The position numbers and the translations under genes were made by a program. From Ferroglobus sp. (GTDB taxonomy: Archaea; Halobacteriota; Archaeoglobi; Archaeoglobales; Archaeoglobaceae), in NCBI GenBank assembly GCA_015520115.1, contig WAQS01000180.1, positions 1 through 6,664 on the forward strand: DNA of 6,664 bases, given 5' to 3'. Shown here piece by piece: positions 1 through 6,081 of the stretch. How positions within the stretch are numbered: the first letter of the stretch is position 1; every line of letters begins with the position of its first letter. The notes beneath the pieces were generated by a model. That model was not told the origin of the DNA. It was given only the letters and a program-made list of their open reading frames with translations, and ran no database searches.

Positions 1-809
1 CCGCAACTAACGGAGAGAGGATCGTTCTCGACGAGATCAACCTCATCTGTTCCGGAGCTCTCGTCTCCTTGGGATTCGTTAAGGGAGTGTTTTCCGAAGA
101 AAGCGAAGAAGAAACAAAAGCTGTTATTGTGGAGCCATATAAAGGAGAAGAGTGCGATGTTGTTTTGATAATAGCAACTCCAGACAGAGTAATGAAAATC
201 GCCTCCTTTTACTCGCAACTCTTCGGAGAAGAGCTTAGAGCAGAGTTCAGCGGAGAGAATGCCGTCTGCGGAGAAGCTACGGCTAAGGTTAAGAAAGAAG
301 GAAGACCGAACATCTCTTTCTTGTGCGAGGGAGCGAGAGAATACGCTGGCTACAAGAGAGAGGAGGTCGTGATAGGTTTCCCTTACGAAACCTTCAGGAG
401 AATGGAGGAAGCTATAAAGAAAGAGGAAATCAAGTCAATGTGCGGCTGTTTGATGGACGATTTGCCAAGGGATGTCATCGAAAAATTCGAGAGCATGGGA
501 TTCGACAAAGCCACGGATCACTTCTTCGGATTTTACAATGGAAAGACTGTGAAAGTGTACATTTTCAGAGATACTAACGCATTAGGCTTGTACACCTCAG
601 TTAAGTTCAAAAGTGAGGAGGAGGCGGAGAAGATCGTTGAAAAATACAAGGGAGAATACGTTCTTCTCAAAAGGGAAAACTGGGTTGACGTTAGCAAGAT
701 TCTTGAGGTGGATGTTATCAGCGAAATCAGAAAGGGGAACTTTGAAGAACTTTTAAATTCAGAGCTCGAAAGAATTGTTAAAGAAGCTAAAAAACTGAAG
801 TCGCTATGA
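1..809 (+). CDS. DUF169 family protein, 5'-truncated by window edge
   Basis: The open frame runs through the left edge (first full codon at base 3). The in-frame TTG at 69 is therefore probably internal: the codons before it read [20 protein letters not shown], which fits the conserved DUF169 segment with a Cys-x-Gly-Ala turn. Counting from 69, further family-like segments are a hydrophobic strand before ATPDR (31-40), NAVCGEA (64-70), [11 protein letters not shown] (83-94) and EVVIGFPYE (99-107). About 60-80 N-terminal residues should lie outside the window. Cysteines at 29, 67, 86, 125 and 127 and one before 69 make it fairly Cys-rich. Residues about 128-246, after a CGC motif, form a charged alpha/beta-looking tail that I cannot assign. 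No signal peptide or membrane segment is visible. The function of DUF169 is not established. Its stop overlaps the thiI start (ATGA), so the two are probably cotranslated; a role linked to ThiI would be inference. Confidence 0.82.
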   Translation, partial: ATNGERIVLDEINLICSGALVSLGFVKGVFSEESEEETKAVIVEPYKGEECDVVLIIATPDRVMKIASFYSQLFGEELRAEFSGENAVCGEATAKVKKEGRPNISFLCEGAREYAGYKREEVVIGFPYETFRRMEEAIKKEEIKSMCGCLMDDLPRDVIEKFESMGFDKATDHFFGFYNGKTVKVYIFRDTNALGLYTSVKFKSEEEAEKIVEKYKGEYVLLKRENWVDVSKILEVDVISEIRKGNFEELLNSELERIVKEAKKLKSL

Positions 810-1915
810 TATACGTTGTTCACTACGGAGAGATCGCCCTAAAAGGGAAGAATCGGGACTTTTTTGAGAGAAAGCTGATGGAAAACATAAAAAGAAAAAT
901 TGAGGGGAGAGTTAGGAGAAGGTACGGAAGAATTATCGTTGAAGCTGAAGATGCCGAAGAAAAGCTGAGAAAAATTCCGGGGATAAAGTACTTCGCCAAA
1001 GCTGAGGTTTGCGATCTCGACATAGAGGAGATAAAGAGAGTCGCTTTGAAAGTCGTCGGTGAAGTGGATAGCTTCAAAGTTGAGACAAAGAGGAGCAACA
1101 AGAACTTTCCTCTAACCTCCATAGAGGTTAACAGGGTCGTTGGAGAGTTCGTCAAAAACAGTAAAGGAATTAAAGTGGACTTAAAGAATCCGAAAAGGAC
1201 GATATACATTGAGATAGGAGAAAAGGAGAGCTACATTTACACCGAAAAAATTCCCGGAATTGGCGGATTACCATGCGGAGTTTCTGGAAGAGTTGTGGCT
1301 CAGATTTCTGGGGGAATAGATAGCCCTGTCGCTGCTTTTTTGGCTATGAAGAGGGGAGCGGAAGTTATAGCAGCTCACTTCTTCAATCAAACTCTCCATT
1401 CTCCCCAGGTTAGAAAGAAGATTTTAGACTTGGCTGAGAAACTTTCCGAATTTCACAGAGTAAAGCTTTACATGGTTCCCTTCGAAGAAGTGCAGAGGGA
1501 GATAATCAGGGTGATTCCTGCCAAATACCGAATGATCGTTTATCGAAGAAGCATGATGAGGATGTCGAACATAATTGCGAAGAAGGAAGGGGCGAAGGCG
1601 ATAGTTACCGGCGATTCCCTCTCCCAAGTTGCGAGCCAGACGCTTGACAATATCAGAGTGATCTACTCCGCTTCGGAGCTTCCAGTTCTTCCGCCTTTGA
1701 TAGGTTTCGATAAGGAGGAGACCATAGAGATAGCGAAGAGGATAGGTACTTATGAAATTTCGATTTTGCCTTACGAAGACTGCTGCACTTTGATGATAGC
1801 GAAGCATCCGGAAACGAGAGCGAAGATTGAGGATGTAGAGAGAATGGAGAGAGTTGCAGAATTTAAAGAAGAAGATGCCGTGGAGAGAGCTGAAATTTTC
1901 GAATTCGACGGCTAA
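806..1915 (+). CDS. thiI: tRNA 4-thiouridine synthetase ThiI (no rhodanese domain)
   Basis: ThiI uses ATP to adenylate uridine 8 of tRNA in the cytoplasm and replaces its oxygen with sulfur, giving s4U; in some organisms it also serves thiamine thiazole synthesis. The 369-residue protein shows the N-terminal ferredoxin-like start ([12 protein letters not shown], 6-17), a THUMP RNA-binding region at about 50-155, then the PP-loop SGGIDSP at 168-174 and the family segment [12 protein letters not shown] at 269-280. PYEDCCT near 322-328 holds C326/C327; one aligns with the catalytic Cys of the synthetase domain (Cys344 in E. coli). The protein ends soon after, so the C-terminal rhodanese domain of enterobacterial ThiI is absent, as in Bacillus-like and archaeal forms. 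Only four Cys are present (69, 157, 326, 327), with no CXXC. The sulfur donor must therefore be separate. ATG at 806 overlaps the upstream stop, and no Shine-Dalgarno sequence is seen, so translational coupling is likely. Confidence 0.95.
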   Translation: MIYVVHYGEIALKGKNRDFFERKLMENIKRKIEGRVRRRYGRIIVEAEDAEEKLRKIPGIKYFAKAEVCDLDIEEIKRVALKVVGEVDSFKVETKRSNKNFPLTSIEVNRVVGEFVKNSKGIKVDLKNPKRTIYIEIGEKESYIYTEKIPGIGGLPCGVSGRVVAQISGGIDSPVAAFLAMKRGAEVIAAHFFNQTLHSPQVRKKILDLAEKLSEFHRVKLYMVPFEEVQREIIRVIPAKYRMIVYRRSMMRMSNIIAKKEGAKAIVTGDSLSQVASQTLDNIRVIYSASELPVLPPLIGFDKEETIEIAKRIGTYEISILPYEDCCTLMIAKHPETRAKIEDVERMERVAEFKEEDAVERAEIFEFDG

Positions 1916-2508
1916 GAAATTTTCTTCAAAAGCTCATCTGATTTTTTAGCCACGATAGCAGATAGCAAATCGCTTTTCGTCCTCTCTATGGAATTTCTCG
2001 CAACATCAAGTTTCGGTCTCAGGTTTCCGGTGATTTTATCGTGGAAAGTGAATTCCACAAGCTTGAAATACAGTTCTTCCATTAGCTCAAGAACTTTTTT
2101 CGCCACTTCAACGTTATTTTTTACTAAGAGTGTAAGAGCAAACCTCCTCATTTCCCCTATCGAGTCCGCAAATCCTCCAAGAATAGGAGCCGGTTCTAAG
2201 CCTTCTGGCAGATTAACTTCCAAGCTGAGATTCTCAACGACATTCTTGAAGACTATGGCTTCAACGAACTCCTGCATGGCGTCAAAGGAGAGGTAGTAGA
2301 TGTCCCAGAACTTTTCCTTAAATTTCTTTATCTCTTCGAAAATCTCCTCAGCTTTTTTTAAATGCTCCTCAGCTTTCTCAAAATTTCCTGCGTGGATGTA
2401 GGCTATAGCCTTGCTCGAATTCAGCCTCATATCTCTTGATAGCTTTATAAGCTCTTCTCTTGCAGCTTCCTTTTCCTCAAGAATCCTCTTAAGATCTTCG
2501 AGCATCAT
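1912..2508 (-). CDS. Translin/Trax-family protein, archaeal C3PO-type RNase
   Basis: This is a 198-residue, almost wholly helical protein of the translin family. Eukaryotic translin and Trax form C3PO, an octameric RNase. An archaeal homologue from Archaeoglobus fulgidus is known to form an octameric shell that cleaves RNA inside. Visible family motifs are [10 protein letters not shown] (78-87), [14 protein letters not shown] (109-122) and the C-terminal [20 protein letters not shown] (163-182). E80, E83 and D115 match the Trax metal-binding catalytic acidic residues (Glu-x-x-Glu plus Asp), and E119 is also in place. The protein is therefore predicted to be catalytically competent, not a translin-only scaffold. 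Residues 1-65 are a charged amphipathic helical region. It follows taw1 with an ATGA overlap and converges on thiI. Two adjacent ATG codons begin the frame; GGTGA lies 1 nt before the first and 4 nt before the second (2505), so the second may be the real start. Confidence 0.9.
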   Translation of the reverse strand: MMLEDLKRILEEKEAAREELIKLSRDMRLNSSKAIAYIHAGNFEKAEEHLKKAEEIFEEIKKFKEKFWDIYYLSFDAMQEFVEAIVFKNVVENLSLEVNLPEGLEPAPILGGFADSIGEMRRFALTLLVKNNVEVAKKVLELMEELYFKLVEFTFHDKITGNLRPKLDVARNSIERTKSDLLSAIVAKKSDELLKKIS

Positions 2509-3371
2509 CTCACCAGCAAAACAACCCTACTCGCTTCGGACTCATCCCTAATTTCATATCCCGTTAGCTTCGCAAGTTCTTCGGCGAATTTTCTAACGTC
2601 CTCGTGCTCCGGCATGTTCTCAGCCTTAAGTCTTCTCCTCGAATAACCGAGGTACATGTAAGCTTTTGCTTCTACGAAATCCGGAGATGCTTCGTCTATG
2701 ATTTTTGCAAATTTTTCGGGCTTCATATTCACACCTTTTATTAAAGTTAGTCTGATAACCGTTCTGAAATCAAGATTCGGAAGAAGCTTCAGGCTTTCCT
2801 CTATCTTTTCCCACTTAGTTCCTTGCAAAACCTTGTGGCTTTCTTCATCGTACGCTGTGAGGCTTAAATAGAGCTGATAAGGTTCAACCCTCTCCAAAGC
2901 TTGCGGATTAGTTCCATTCGTTACGAGAAATGTCGTGAAGTTTCTTTTCTTGTACTCATCAACGAGCTCATCGATTCTCGGATACAAGGTCGGCTCTCCG
3001 ATTAGACTTATGGCTACGTGCTTCGGATTTAAAGCCTCTTCAAGCTTCTTTCTGTTCACGCCTACAGTTCCGAAGAAACCGCTTAACAATCTCCTCTGAG
3101 CTTTTATGCTCTCCTCAACTATAAACTCGTGATCGTCCCATTCCCTAAATGGCGGCATTAAATCAAGGGGTCTCCAGCAGTGAACGCAGGATAGGTTGCA
3201 TATCAAAGCGGGAGACATTTGAAGGCAGCGATGAGAGGGAATACCGTAAAACTTCTGCTTGTAACAGTAACCTTCATCTTTTAACGACTTCTTAAGCCAG
3301 AGGCACGTTTTTACAGCCGAATGTCTTCCAACTATGTGGTATCCCTTTAGATCCGCTAACGTTTTTGCCAT
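2505..3371 (-). CDS. taw1: tRNA-Phe wyosine synthase Taw1/TYW1 (radical SAM)
   Basis: Taw1 joins carbons of pyruvate to N1-methylguanosine-37 of tRNA-Phe, giving 4-demethylwyosine (imG-14), the tricyclic step of wyosine synthesis. The 288-residue protein carries the radical SAM motif C58-x3-C62-x2-C65 followed by WRP. Upstream cysteines C23, C36 and C49 have the 13-13 spacing expected for the second [4Fe-4S] cluster of archaeal TYW1. K38, in a C-x-K context after C36, corresponds to the lysine proposed to bind pyruvate as a Schiff base. SLIGEPTLYP (about 122-131) is the SAM-contacting GEP-type motif, and LVTNGTNP follows. The end (SRRRLKAENMP, then ASRVVLL) is the normal archaeal C-terminus, trimmed compared with longer homologues. 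There is no flavodoxin domain, as usual in archaea. It is first in a two-gene unit with the translin gene. No Shine-Dalgarno sequence precedes the ATG, and a TATA-like box sits at leaderless distance. Confidence 0.95.
   Translation of the reverse strand: MAKTLADLKGYHIVGRHSAVKTCLWLKKSLKDEGYCYKQKFYGIPSHRCLQMSPALICNLSCVHCWRPLDLMPPFREWDDHEFIVEESIKAQRRLLSGFFGTVGVNRKKLEEALNPKHVAISLIGEPTLYPRIDELVDEYKKRNFTTFLVTNGTNPQALERVEPYQLYLSLTAYDEESHKVLQGTKWEKIEESLKLLPNLDFRTVIRLTLIKGVNMKPEKFAKIIDEASPDFVEAKAYMYLGYSRRRLKAENMPEHEDVRKFAEELAKLTGYEIRDESEASRVVLLVR
2509..2514 (-). promoter_or_regulatory. Shine-Dalgarno for the translin gene, inside the taw1 end
   Basis: The minus strand reads GGTGAG immediately before ATGATG, and GGTGA matches the archaeal anti-Shine-Dalgarno sequence. 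It lies inside the last codons of taw1, as expected for coupled translation. Its 4-nt distance to the second ATG (2505) is closer to usual spacing than the 1 nt to the first ATG. Confidence 0.55.
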
Positions 3372-3395
3372 AATATTTTGAGTAAGAGGAATGGG

Positions 3396-3403
3396 TTAAA
3401 AAG
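3396..3403 (-). promoter_or_regulatory. Probable TATA box of taw1 (leaderless-type)
   Basis: The minus strand reads CTTTTTAA centred about 28 bases before the taw1 ATG at 3371. Archaeal transcription starts about 24-27 bases downstream of the TATA centre, so the start would fall at or a few bases before the ATG. This fits the lack of a GGTGA-like sequence before taw1. The box departs from the TTTATAWA-type consensus, so the call is tentative. Confidence 0.42.
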
Positions 3404-3409
3404 TTGACC

Positions 3410-3420
3410 CCGAAATTCGG
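3410..3420. promoter_or_regulatory. 11-bp palindrome in the divergent promoter region
   Basis: CCGAA-A-TTCGG is a perfect inverted repeat with one central base. It lies next to the likely BRE/TATA area of taw1 and upstream of the promoter of the divergent surface-protein gene. The position suits an operator acting on one or both genes, but a short palindrome of this size can arise by chance. No regulator gene is present in the window. Confidence 0.3.
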
Positions 3421-3435
3421 TCTTTATTTTCGCTG

Positions 3436-3447
3436 TTTTATTATAAC
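3436..3447 (+). promoter_or_regulatory. Candidate TATA box for the surface-protein gene
   Basis: TTTTATTATAAC is the most TATA-like stretch before the ATG at 3493 and would give a leader of roughly 25 nt. There is no Shine-Dalgarno sequence in the 20 bases before the ATG. A second AT-rich stretch, AAAAGTATTTT (about 3458-3468), would instead give an almost leaderless transcript, and the two cannot be separated by eye. The rest of the 3372-3492 gap is AT-rich and shows no small gene. Confidence 0.35.
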
Positions 3448-3492
3448 TAACGTTTTCAAAAGTATTTTGTTTTCTTCGCTCTAACCTCGTTT

Positions 3493-4446
3493 ATGAAAAA
3501 AGTCGCGATGACGTTATCTATCTTTTTCCTTATCGGTCTGGCTTCCGCATGCTTTAATCCTGCCGACAGCTTTGCTTTCGAAGTTTTATTAAATAAACCG
3601 GGTATCTCCTACGATCTTTCAAAGTTCGAAAGAGCGAGAAATGTTATCGTAAACGAGGAAATCATCTACAGATCCCATTACAGCGATAAGCTTGCTGTGA
3701 TAATAAGAGAAGTGAATAATCCAGTTAGAGGATTGAGTGTAAGAATTCAGATTCCGACGGAAAGAGTGGAGGTTAATTTTACGGAAATCCTGCTTACTAT
3801 CGAGTCGAATGTAACTCCAAAGTTCGAGGAAGCGTCTTCACTTCTCAGCTCCCTCGGATACAAAGTTTTGAAGAAATCTAAAGAGGTTGAGCTACTTGAG
3901 GCTGAGAAAGACGATGGGAGGATAAGAATCTCAATTTTTGGAGGAGAGAAAAGTCAGCTTTCTGTAACGATTAGAGGAGAGCTGAACGAGGAACTAAAGA
4001 AGGAATTGAAAAGTATAGCTTTCGCAGCTGGTTTTGGTGGAGAGTGGGAAAATGCGAGGATCGAAAGGAAGGAGATCTTTTACGAGGATCTAAAGCCAGT
4101 TGAAAGCGTTGAAAACTTCGATTTTAAAGAGGCTGTAAGAGTCGAATTGGAATGGCTGAAGGAAAATGGGATAATTTTAGGCTTGAGTAAGAAGGATATA
4201 GAAGAGATCTCTAAGGTTGCAAAAGCCGGTTTATCTGGACACAATTCGAGAATCGTCTGGGAAGATGGATGGAAACCCTACTACAAGACAAGAAATCCGG
4301 TACTTTTGAAAGGTGTGAGCTGCGAAAGCTTTCCTTTACAGAAGCTTCCGAAGGGCGAAGTAACTTTCGAAAGTAAAGAGATCCCCGGATTCGACGTTTT
4401 TCTCCTTCTCATCTTGTTTCTACTTGCTCTAAACTTCAAGCGTTAA
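3493..4446 (+). CDS. Exported surface protein with PGF-CTERM-like anchor, function unknown
   Basis: I do not recognise a characterised function. The 317-residue product begins with a signal peptide: MKK, a hydrophobic core at about 5-18, then ASA-C at 17-20. Cleavage could be by signal peptidase I after A19, or C20 could be a lipid site, although the -3 residue is Ala rather than the preferred Leu. At the C-terminus, P298-G299-F300 is followed by a hydrophobic run (301-313) and a basic end (K316, R317). That is the layout of PGF-CTERM proteins processed by archaeosortase. Between them is a hydrophilic alpha/beta region with sequons NFT (95-97) and NVT (106-108). Only two Cys exist, C20 and C277. 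The mature N-terminal segment CFNPADSFAFEVLLNKPGIS recalls, from memory only, CGP-CTERM surface proteins of Thermococcales. It stands alone, divergent from taw1, with dapB 47 bp downstream apparently on its own promoter. Confidence 0.85.
   Translation: MKKVAMTLSIFFLIGLASACFNPADSFAFEVLLNKPGISYDLSKFERARNVIVNEEIIYRSHYSDKLAVIIREVNNPVRGLSVRIQIPTERVEVNFTEILLTIESNVTPKFEEASSLLSSLGYKVLKKSKEVELLEAEKDDGRIRISIFGGEKSQLSVTIRGELNEELKKELKSIAFAAGFGGEWENARIERKEIFYEDLKPVESVENFDFKEAVRVELEWLKENGIILGLSKKDIEEISKVAKAGLSGHNSRIVWEDGWKPYYKTRNPVLLKGVSCESFPLQKLPKGEVTFESKEIPGFDVFLLLILFLLALNFKR
4381..4443 (+). other. PGF-CTERM-like sorting/anchor segment
   Basis: This stretch codes for the last 21 residues, starting IPGF at 297-300 and followed by a Leu/Ile/Phe-rich stretch and terminal Lys-Arg. 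The tripartite motif (Pro-Gly-Phe, transmembrane span, short basic tail) is that of archaeosortase substrates. The hydrophobic span is short (about 13 residues before Asn314), so a plain C-terminal membrane anchor remains possible. Confidence 0.6.
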
Positions 4447-4453
4447 ACCACCG

Positions 4454-4468
4454 AAATGGAAACCATTT
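4454..4468. repeat. Hairpin/palindrome upstream of dapB
   Basis: AAATGG-AAA-CCATTT is a perfect 6-bp inverted repeat with a 3-base loop. It is flanked by a second, outer pair, GTTAAA (4442-4447) and TTTAAC (4467-4472). It begins 7 bases after the stop of the surface-protein gene and runs into the likely TATA box of dapB. It could be an operator for dapB, a weak RNA hairpin at the end of the upstream transcript, or both. Confidence 0.45.
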
Positions 4469-4472
4469 TAAC
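4465..4472 (+). promoter_or_regulatory. Probable TATA box of dapB (leaderless-type)
   Basis: ATTTTAAC is centred about 26 bases before the dapB ATG at 4494, preceded by the purine-rich GGAAACC that could act as a BRE. The expected transcription start coincides with the ATG. The bases just before the ATG (TTTTCCTCT) are pyrimidine-rich, with no Shine-Dalgarno sequence, which supports a leaderless mRNA. Confidence 0.45.
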
Positions 4473-4493
4473 TTTCCGCGACTCTTTTCCTCT

Positions 4494-5255
4494 ATGGACA
4501 TCTGCGTTAACGGAGCGGCTGGAAGAATGGGTAGACTCGTTGTTAAAAACGCTGTGGAGGCTAACCATAAAGTCGTTCAGGCTTTTGATGTCAGAGAAAT
4601 TGGAAAAGATGCTGGAGAACTTGCGGGAATTGGAAAGATCGGTACGTTAATTCAGGAAATGAGCGATTTAGACTGCGATGTTGCCATAGATTTTTCCGTT
4701 CCAGAAGCTACGGTAGAGCTCGTTAAGCTCGCTTTGAAGTCCAATACGAAGCTCGTGATAGGAACAACCGGATTAAGCGATGAGCAGAAAAAGGTAATTG
4801 AGGAGGCAAGCAGGAAAATCCCGATAGTCATGAGTCCCAACTTCAGCGTTGGCGTGAACGTGTTCTGGAAGATTTTGGAGGTCGCTTCCAAGCTGCTTAA
4901 AGATTACGACGTGGAAATAGTGGAGGTGCACCACAGATTTAAGAGAGACGCGCCAAGTGGAACAGCTTTGAAGGCTGCTGAAATAGTGAAAAACGAGCTT
5001 GGGATTGAAAAACTCGTTTTTGGAAGAAGCGGAGAGTGTTTGAGGGGAGACGAGATAGGAGTTATGGCAATTAGAGGCGGGGATGTTGTCGGAGAGCACT
5101 TTGTTATGTTCATAGGATTTGGCGAAAGAATAGAAATCAACCATAGAGCTTGGAGCAGAGAGATATTCGCAAGAGGGGCGATAAAAGCTGCTGAATGGAT
5201 AATGAACGTTGACAAGCCAGGACTTTACGGGATGAAAGACGTCTTGGGGGTCTGA
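4494..5255 (+). CDS. dapB: 4-Hydroxy-tetrahydrodipicolinate reductase DapB
   Basis: DapB reduces 4-hydroxy-tetrahydrodipicolinate to tetrahydrodipicolinate with NAD(P)H in the cytoplasm, the second dedicated step of the diaminopimelate route to lysine. The 253-residue length is within the normal bacterial/archaeal range. The Rossmann motif GAAGRMG (7-13) binds the dinucleotide, and D32 at the end of the second strand suggests NADH is accepted. GTTG (90-93) and SPNFSVGVNV (113-122) are the family nicotinamide and hinge segments. The signature EVHHRFKRDAPSGT (144-157) holds the catalytic pair H146/K150 and the substrate-binding SGT. The C-terminal GERIEINHRA (210-219) and FARGAIKAAEW are typical. 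The chosen ATG places the glycine motif at its usual distance from the N-terminus. Fumarase alpha follows after 3 nt, so dapB heads a likely three-gene operon, apparently leaderless. Confidence 0.95.
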   Translation: MDICVNGAAGRMGRLVVKNAVEANHKVVQAFDVREIGKDAGELAGIGKIGTLIQEMSDLDCDVAIDFSVPEATVELVKLALKSNTKLVIGTTGLSDEQKKVIEEASRKIPIVMSPNFSVGVNVFWKILEVASKLLKDYDVEIVEVHHRFKRDAPSGTALKAAEIVKNELGIEKLVFGRSGECLRGDEIGVMAIRGGDVVGEHFVMFIGFGERIEINHRAWSREIFARGAIKAAEWIMNVDKPGLYGMKDVLGV

Positions 5256-5258
5256 AAG

Positions 5259-6077
5259 ATGGTATGTAGGGAGGATGTCGTGGAAGCCGTAAAAAAAATT
5301 CTTCTTGAAGCTGAAACGAAGCTTGGTGACGATGTTATCGAAGCTATAAGAAGGGCATACGAGGAGGACGAGGGTTATGCTAAAAAGATTCTAAAAGCGA
5401 TTCTTGAGAACGTTGAGTACTCATCGAAGAATAAAATTCCGATGTGCCAAGACACTGGCATCCCAGTATTTTTCGTCGAACTCGGAAGAGAGTTGAGCTT
5501 GGACTTCAACCTATACGATGCTATCAGAGAGGGAGTTGTCGAAGCGACTAAGGAAATCCCCCTAAGACCGAATGCCGTGCATCCGATTACAAGAAAAAAT
5601 TCTGGGGATAACACTGGAATGCACATGCCACTGATAAGCGTTGAGATCGTAGAAGGAGATAGAATGAAAATTGCGGTAATGCCAAAAGGGGCTGGAAGCG
5701 AGAACGTTTCAGCTTTGAAAATGCTTTTACCGAGTCAGGTAAATGAAATAAAGAAATTCGTTGTTGAAGTGGTTAAAAATGCAGGTGGGAAGCCCTGTCC
5801 GCCAATTTTCATTGGAGTAGGAATAGGATCGACCTTCGACGGTGCTGCGAAACTTGCCAAAAAAGCTCTTCTTAGAAACGTGACCGAGATGAACGAATTC
5901 GAGCTTGAAATACTTAATGCTGTGAACGAGCTTGGAATAGGAGCTGGCGGACTCGGAGGAAAATACACAGCCTTAGCGGTCCTCGTTGAAATGGGTCACT
6001 GCCATACCGCTTCTTTGCCGGTAGCGGTAAACATACAATGCTGGGCTAACAGGAGGGCTTGGATTGAGTTGAGGTGA
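5259..6077 (+). CDS. Fumarate hydratase class I, alpha subunit
   Basis: This is the Fe-S-carrying subunit of a heteromeric class I fumarase, which reversibly hydrates fumarate to (S)-malate in the citric acid cycle or its partial forms. The 272-residue length fits the stand-alone N-terminal half. The three cluster cysteines are visible: C63 in PMCQDTG, C180 in GKPCPP and C261 in NIQCWA. Other family blocks are RPNAVHPIT (103-111), NSGDNTG (114-120), [14 protein letters not shown] (143-156), [20 protein letters not shown] (186-205), GIGAGGLGG (226-234) and [12 protein letters not shown] (247-258). The family also contains L-tartrate dehydratase and mesaconase-like enzymes, so fumarate is the likeliest but not a proven substrate. 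It starts 3 nt after dapB, where only a weak GGGGGT precedes the ATG, and ends 4 nt before the beta subunit. Confidence 0.94.
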   Translation: MVCREDVVEAVKKILLEAETKLGDDVIEAIRRAYEEDEGYAKKILKAILENVEYSSKNKIPMCQDTGIPVFFVELGRELSLDFNLYDAIREGVVEATKEIPLRPNAVHPITRKNSGDNTGMHMPLISVEIVEGDRMKIAVMPKGAGSENVSALKMLLPSQVNEIKKFVVEVVKNAGGKPCPPIFIGVGIGSTFDGAAKLAKKALLRNVTEMNEFELEILNAVNELGIGAGGLGGKYTALAVLVEMGHCHTASLPVAVNIQCWANRRAWIELR

Positions 6078-6078
6078 T
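6071..6078 (+). promoter_or_regulatory. Strong Shine-Dalgarno for fumarase beta, overlapping the alpha stop
   Basis: GAGGTGAT is complementary over 8 bases to the archaeal 16S rRNA 3' end. It contains the TGA stop of the alpha gene (6075-6077) and lies 3 bases before the beta ATG. This fixes the beta start and indicates termination-reinitiation coupling, suited to making the two subunits in equal amounts. Confidence 0.8.
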
Positions 6079-6081
6079 AAC

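Noticed and set aside
69..71. TTG at 69 as the real start of the first gene
   Set aside because: The frame stays open to the window edge, and the codons upstream encode recognisable DUF169 sequence including a conserved-looking Cys.
823..1209. Minus-strand open frame of 128 residues inside thiI with Leu/Ser/Phe-rich, membrane-like sequence
   Set aside because: Its hydrophobic look comes from the complement of Lys/Glu codons in thiI; there is no promoter, no Shine-Dalgarno and no recognisable family.
1424..1807. Minus-strand open frame of 127 residues inside thiI
   Set aside because: It lies wholly within the conserved PP-loop domain of thiI, and its product has no recognisable motif.
1988..2296. 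Plus-strand open frame of 102 residues inside the translin gene
   Set aside because: Its Ser/Thr/Phe-rich product is the usual antisense shadow of a Glu/Lys-rich gene.
3493..4446. Surface protein as a classical lipoprotein
   Set aside because: The lipobox is weak (Ala at -3) and a C-terminal anchor is already present; kept only as an alternative.
4456..4650. 64-residue plus-strand open frame starting at 4456
   Set aside because: It overlaps the dapB start region in another frame, and its sequence is a shifted reading of dapB with no independent support.
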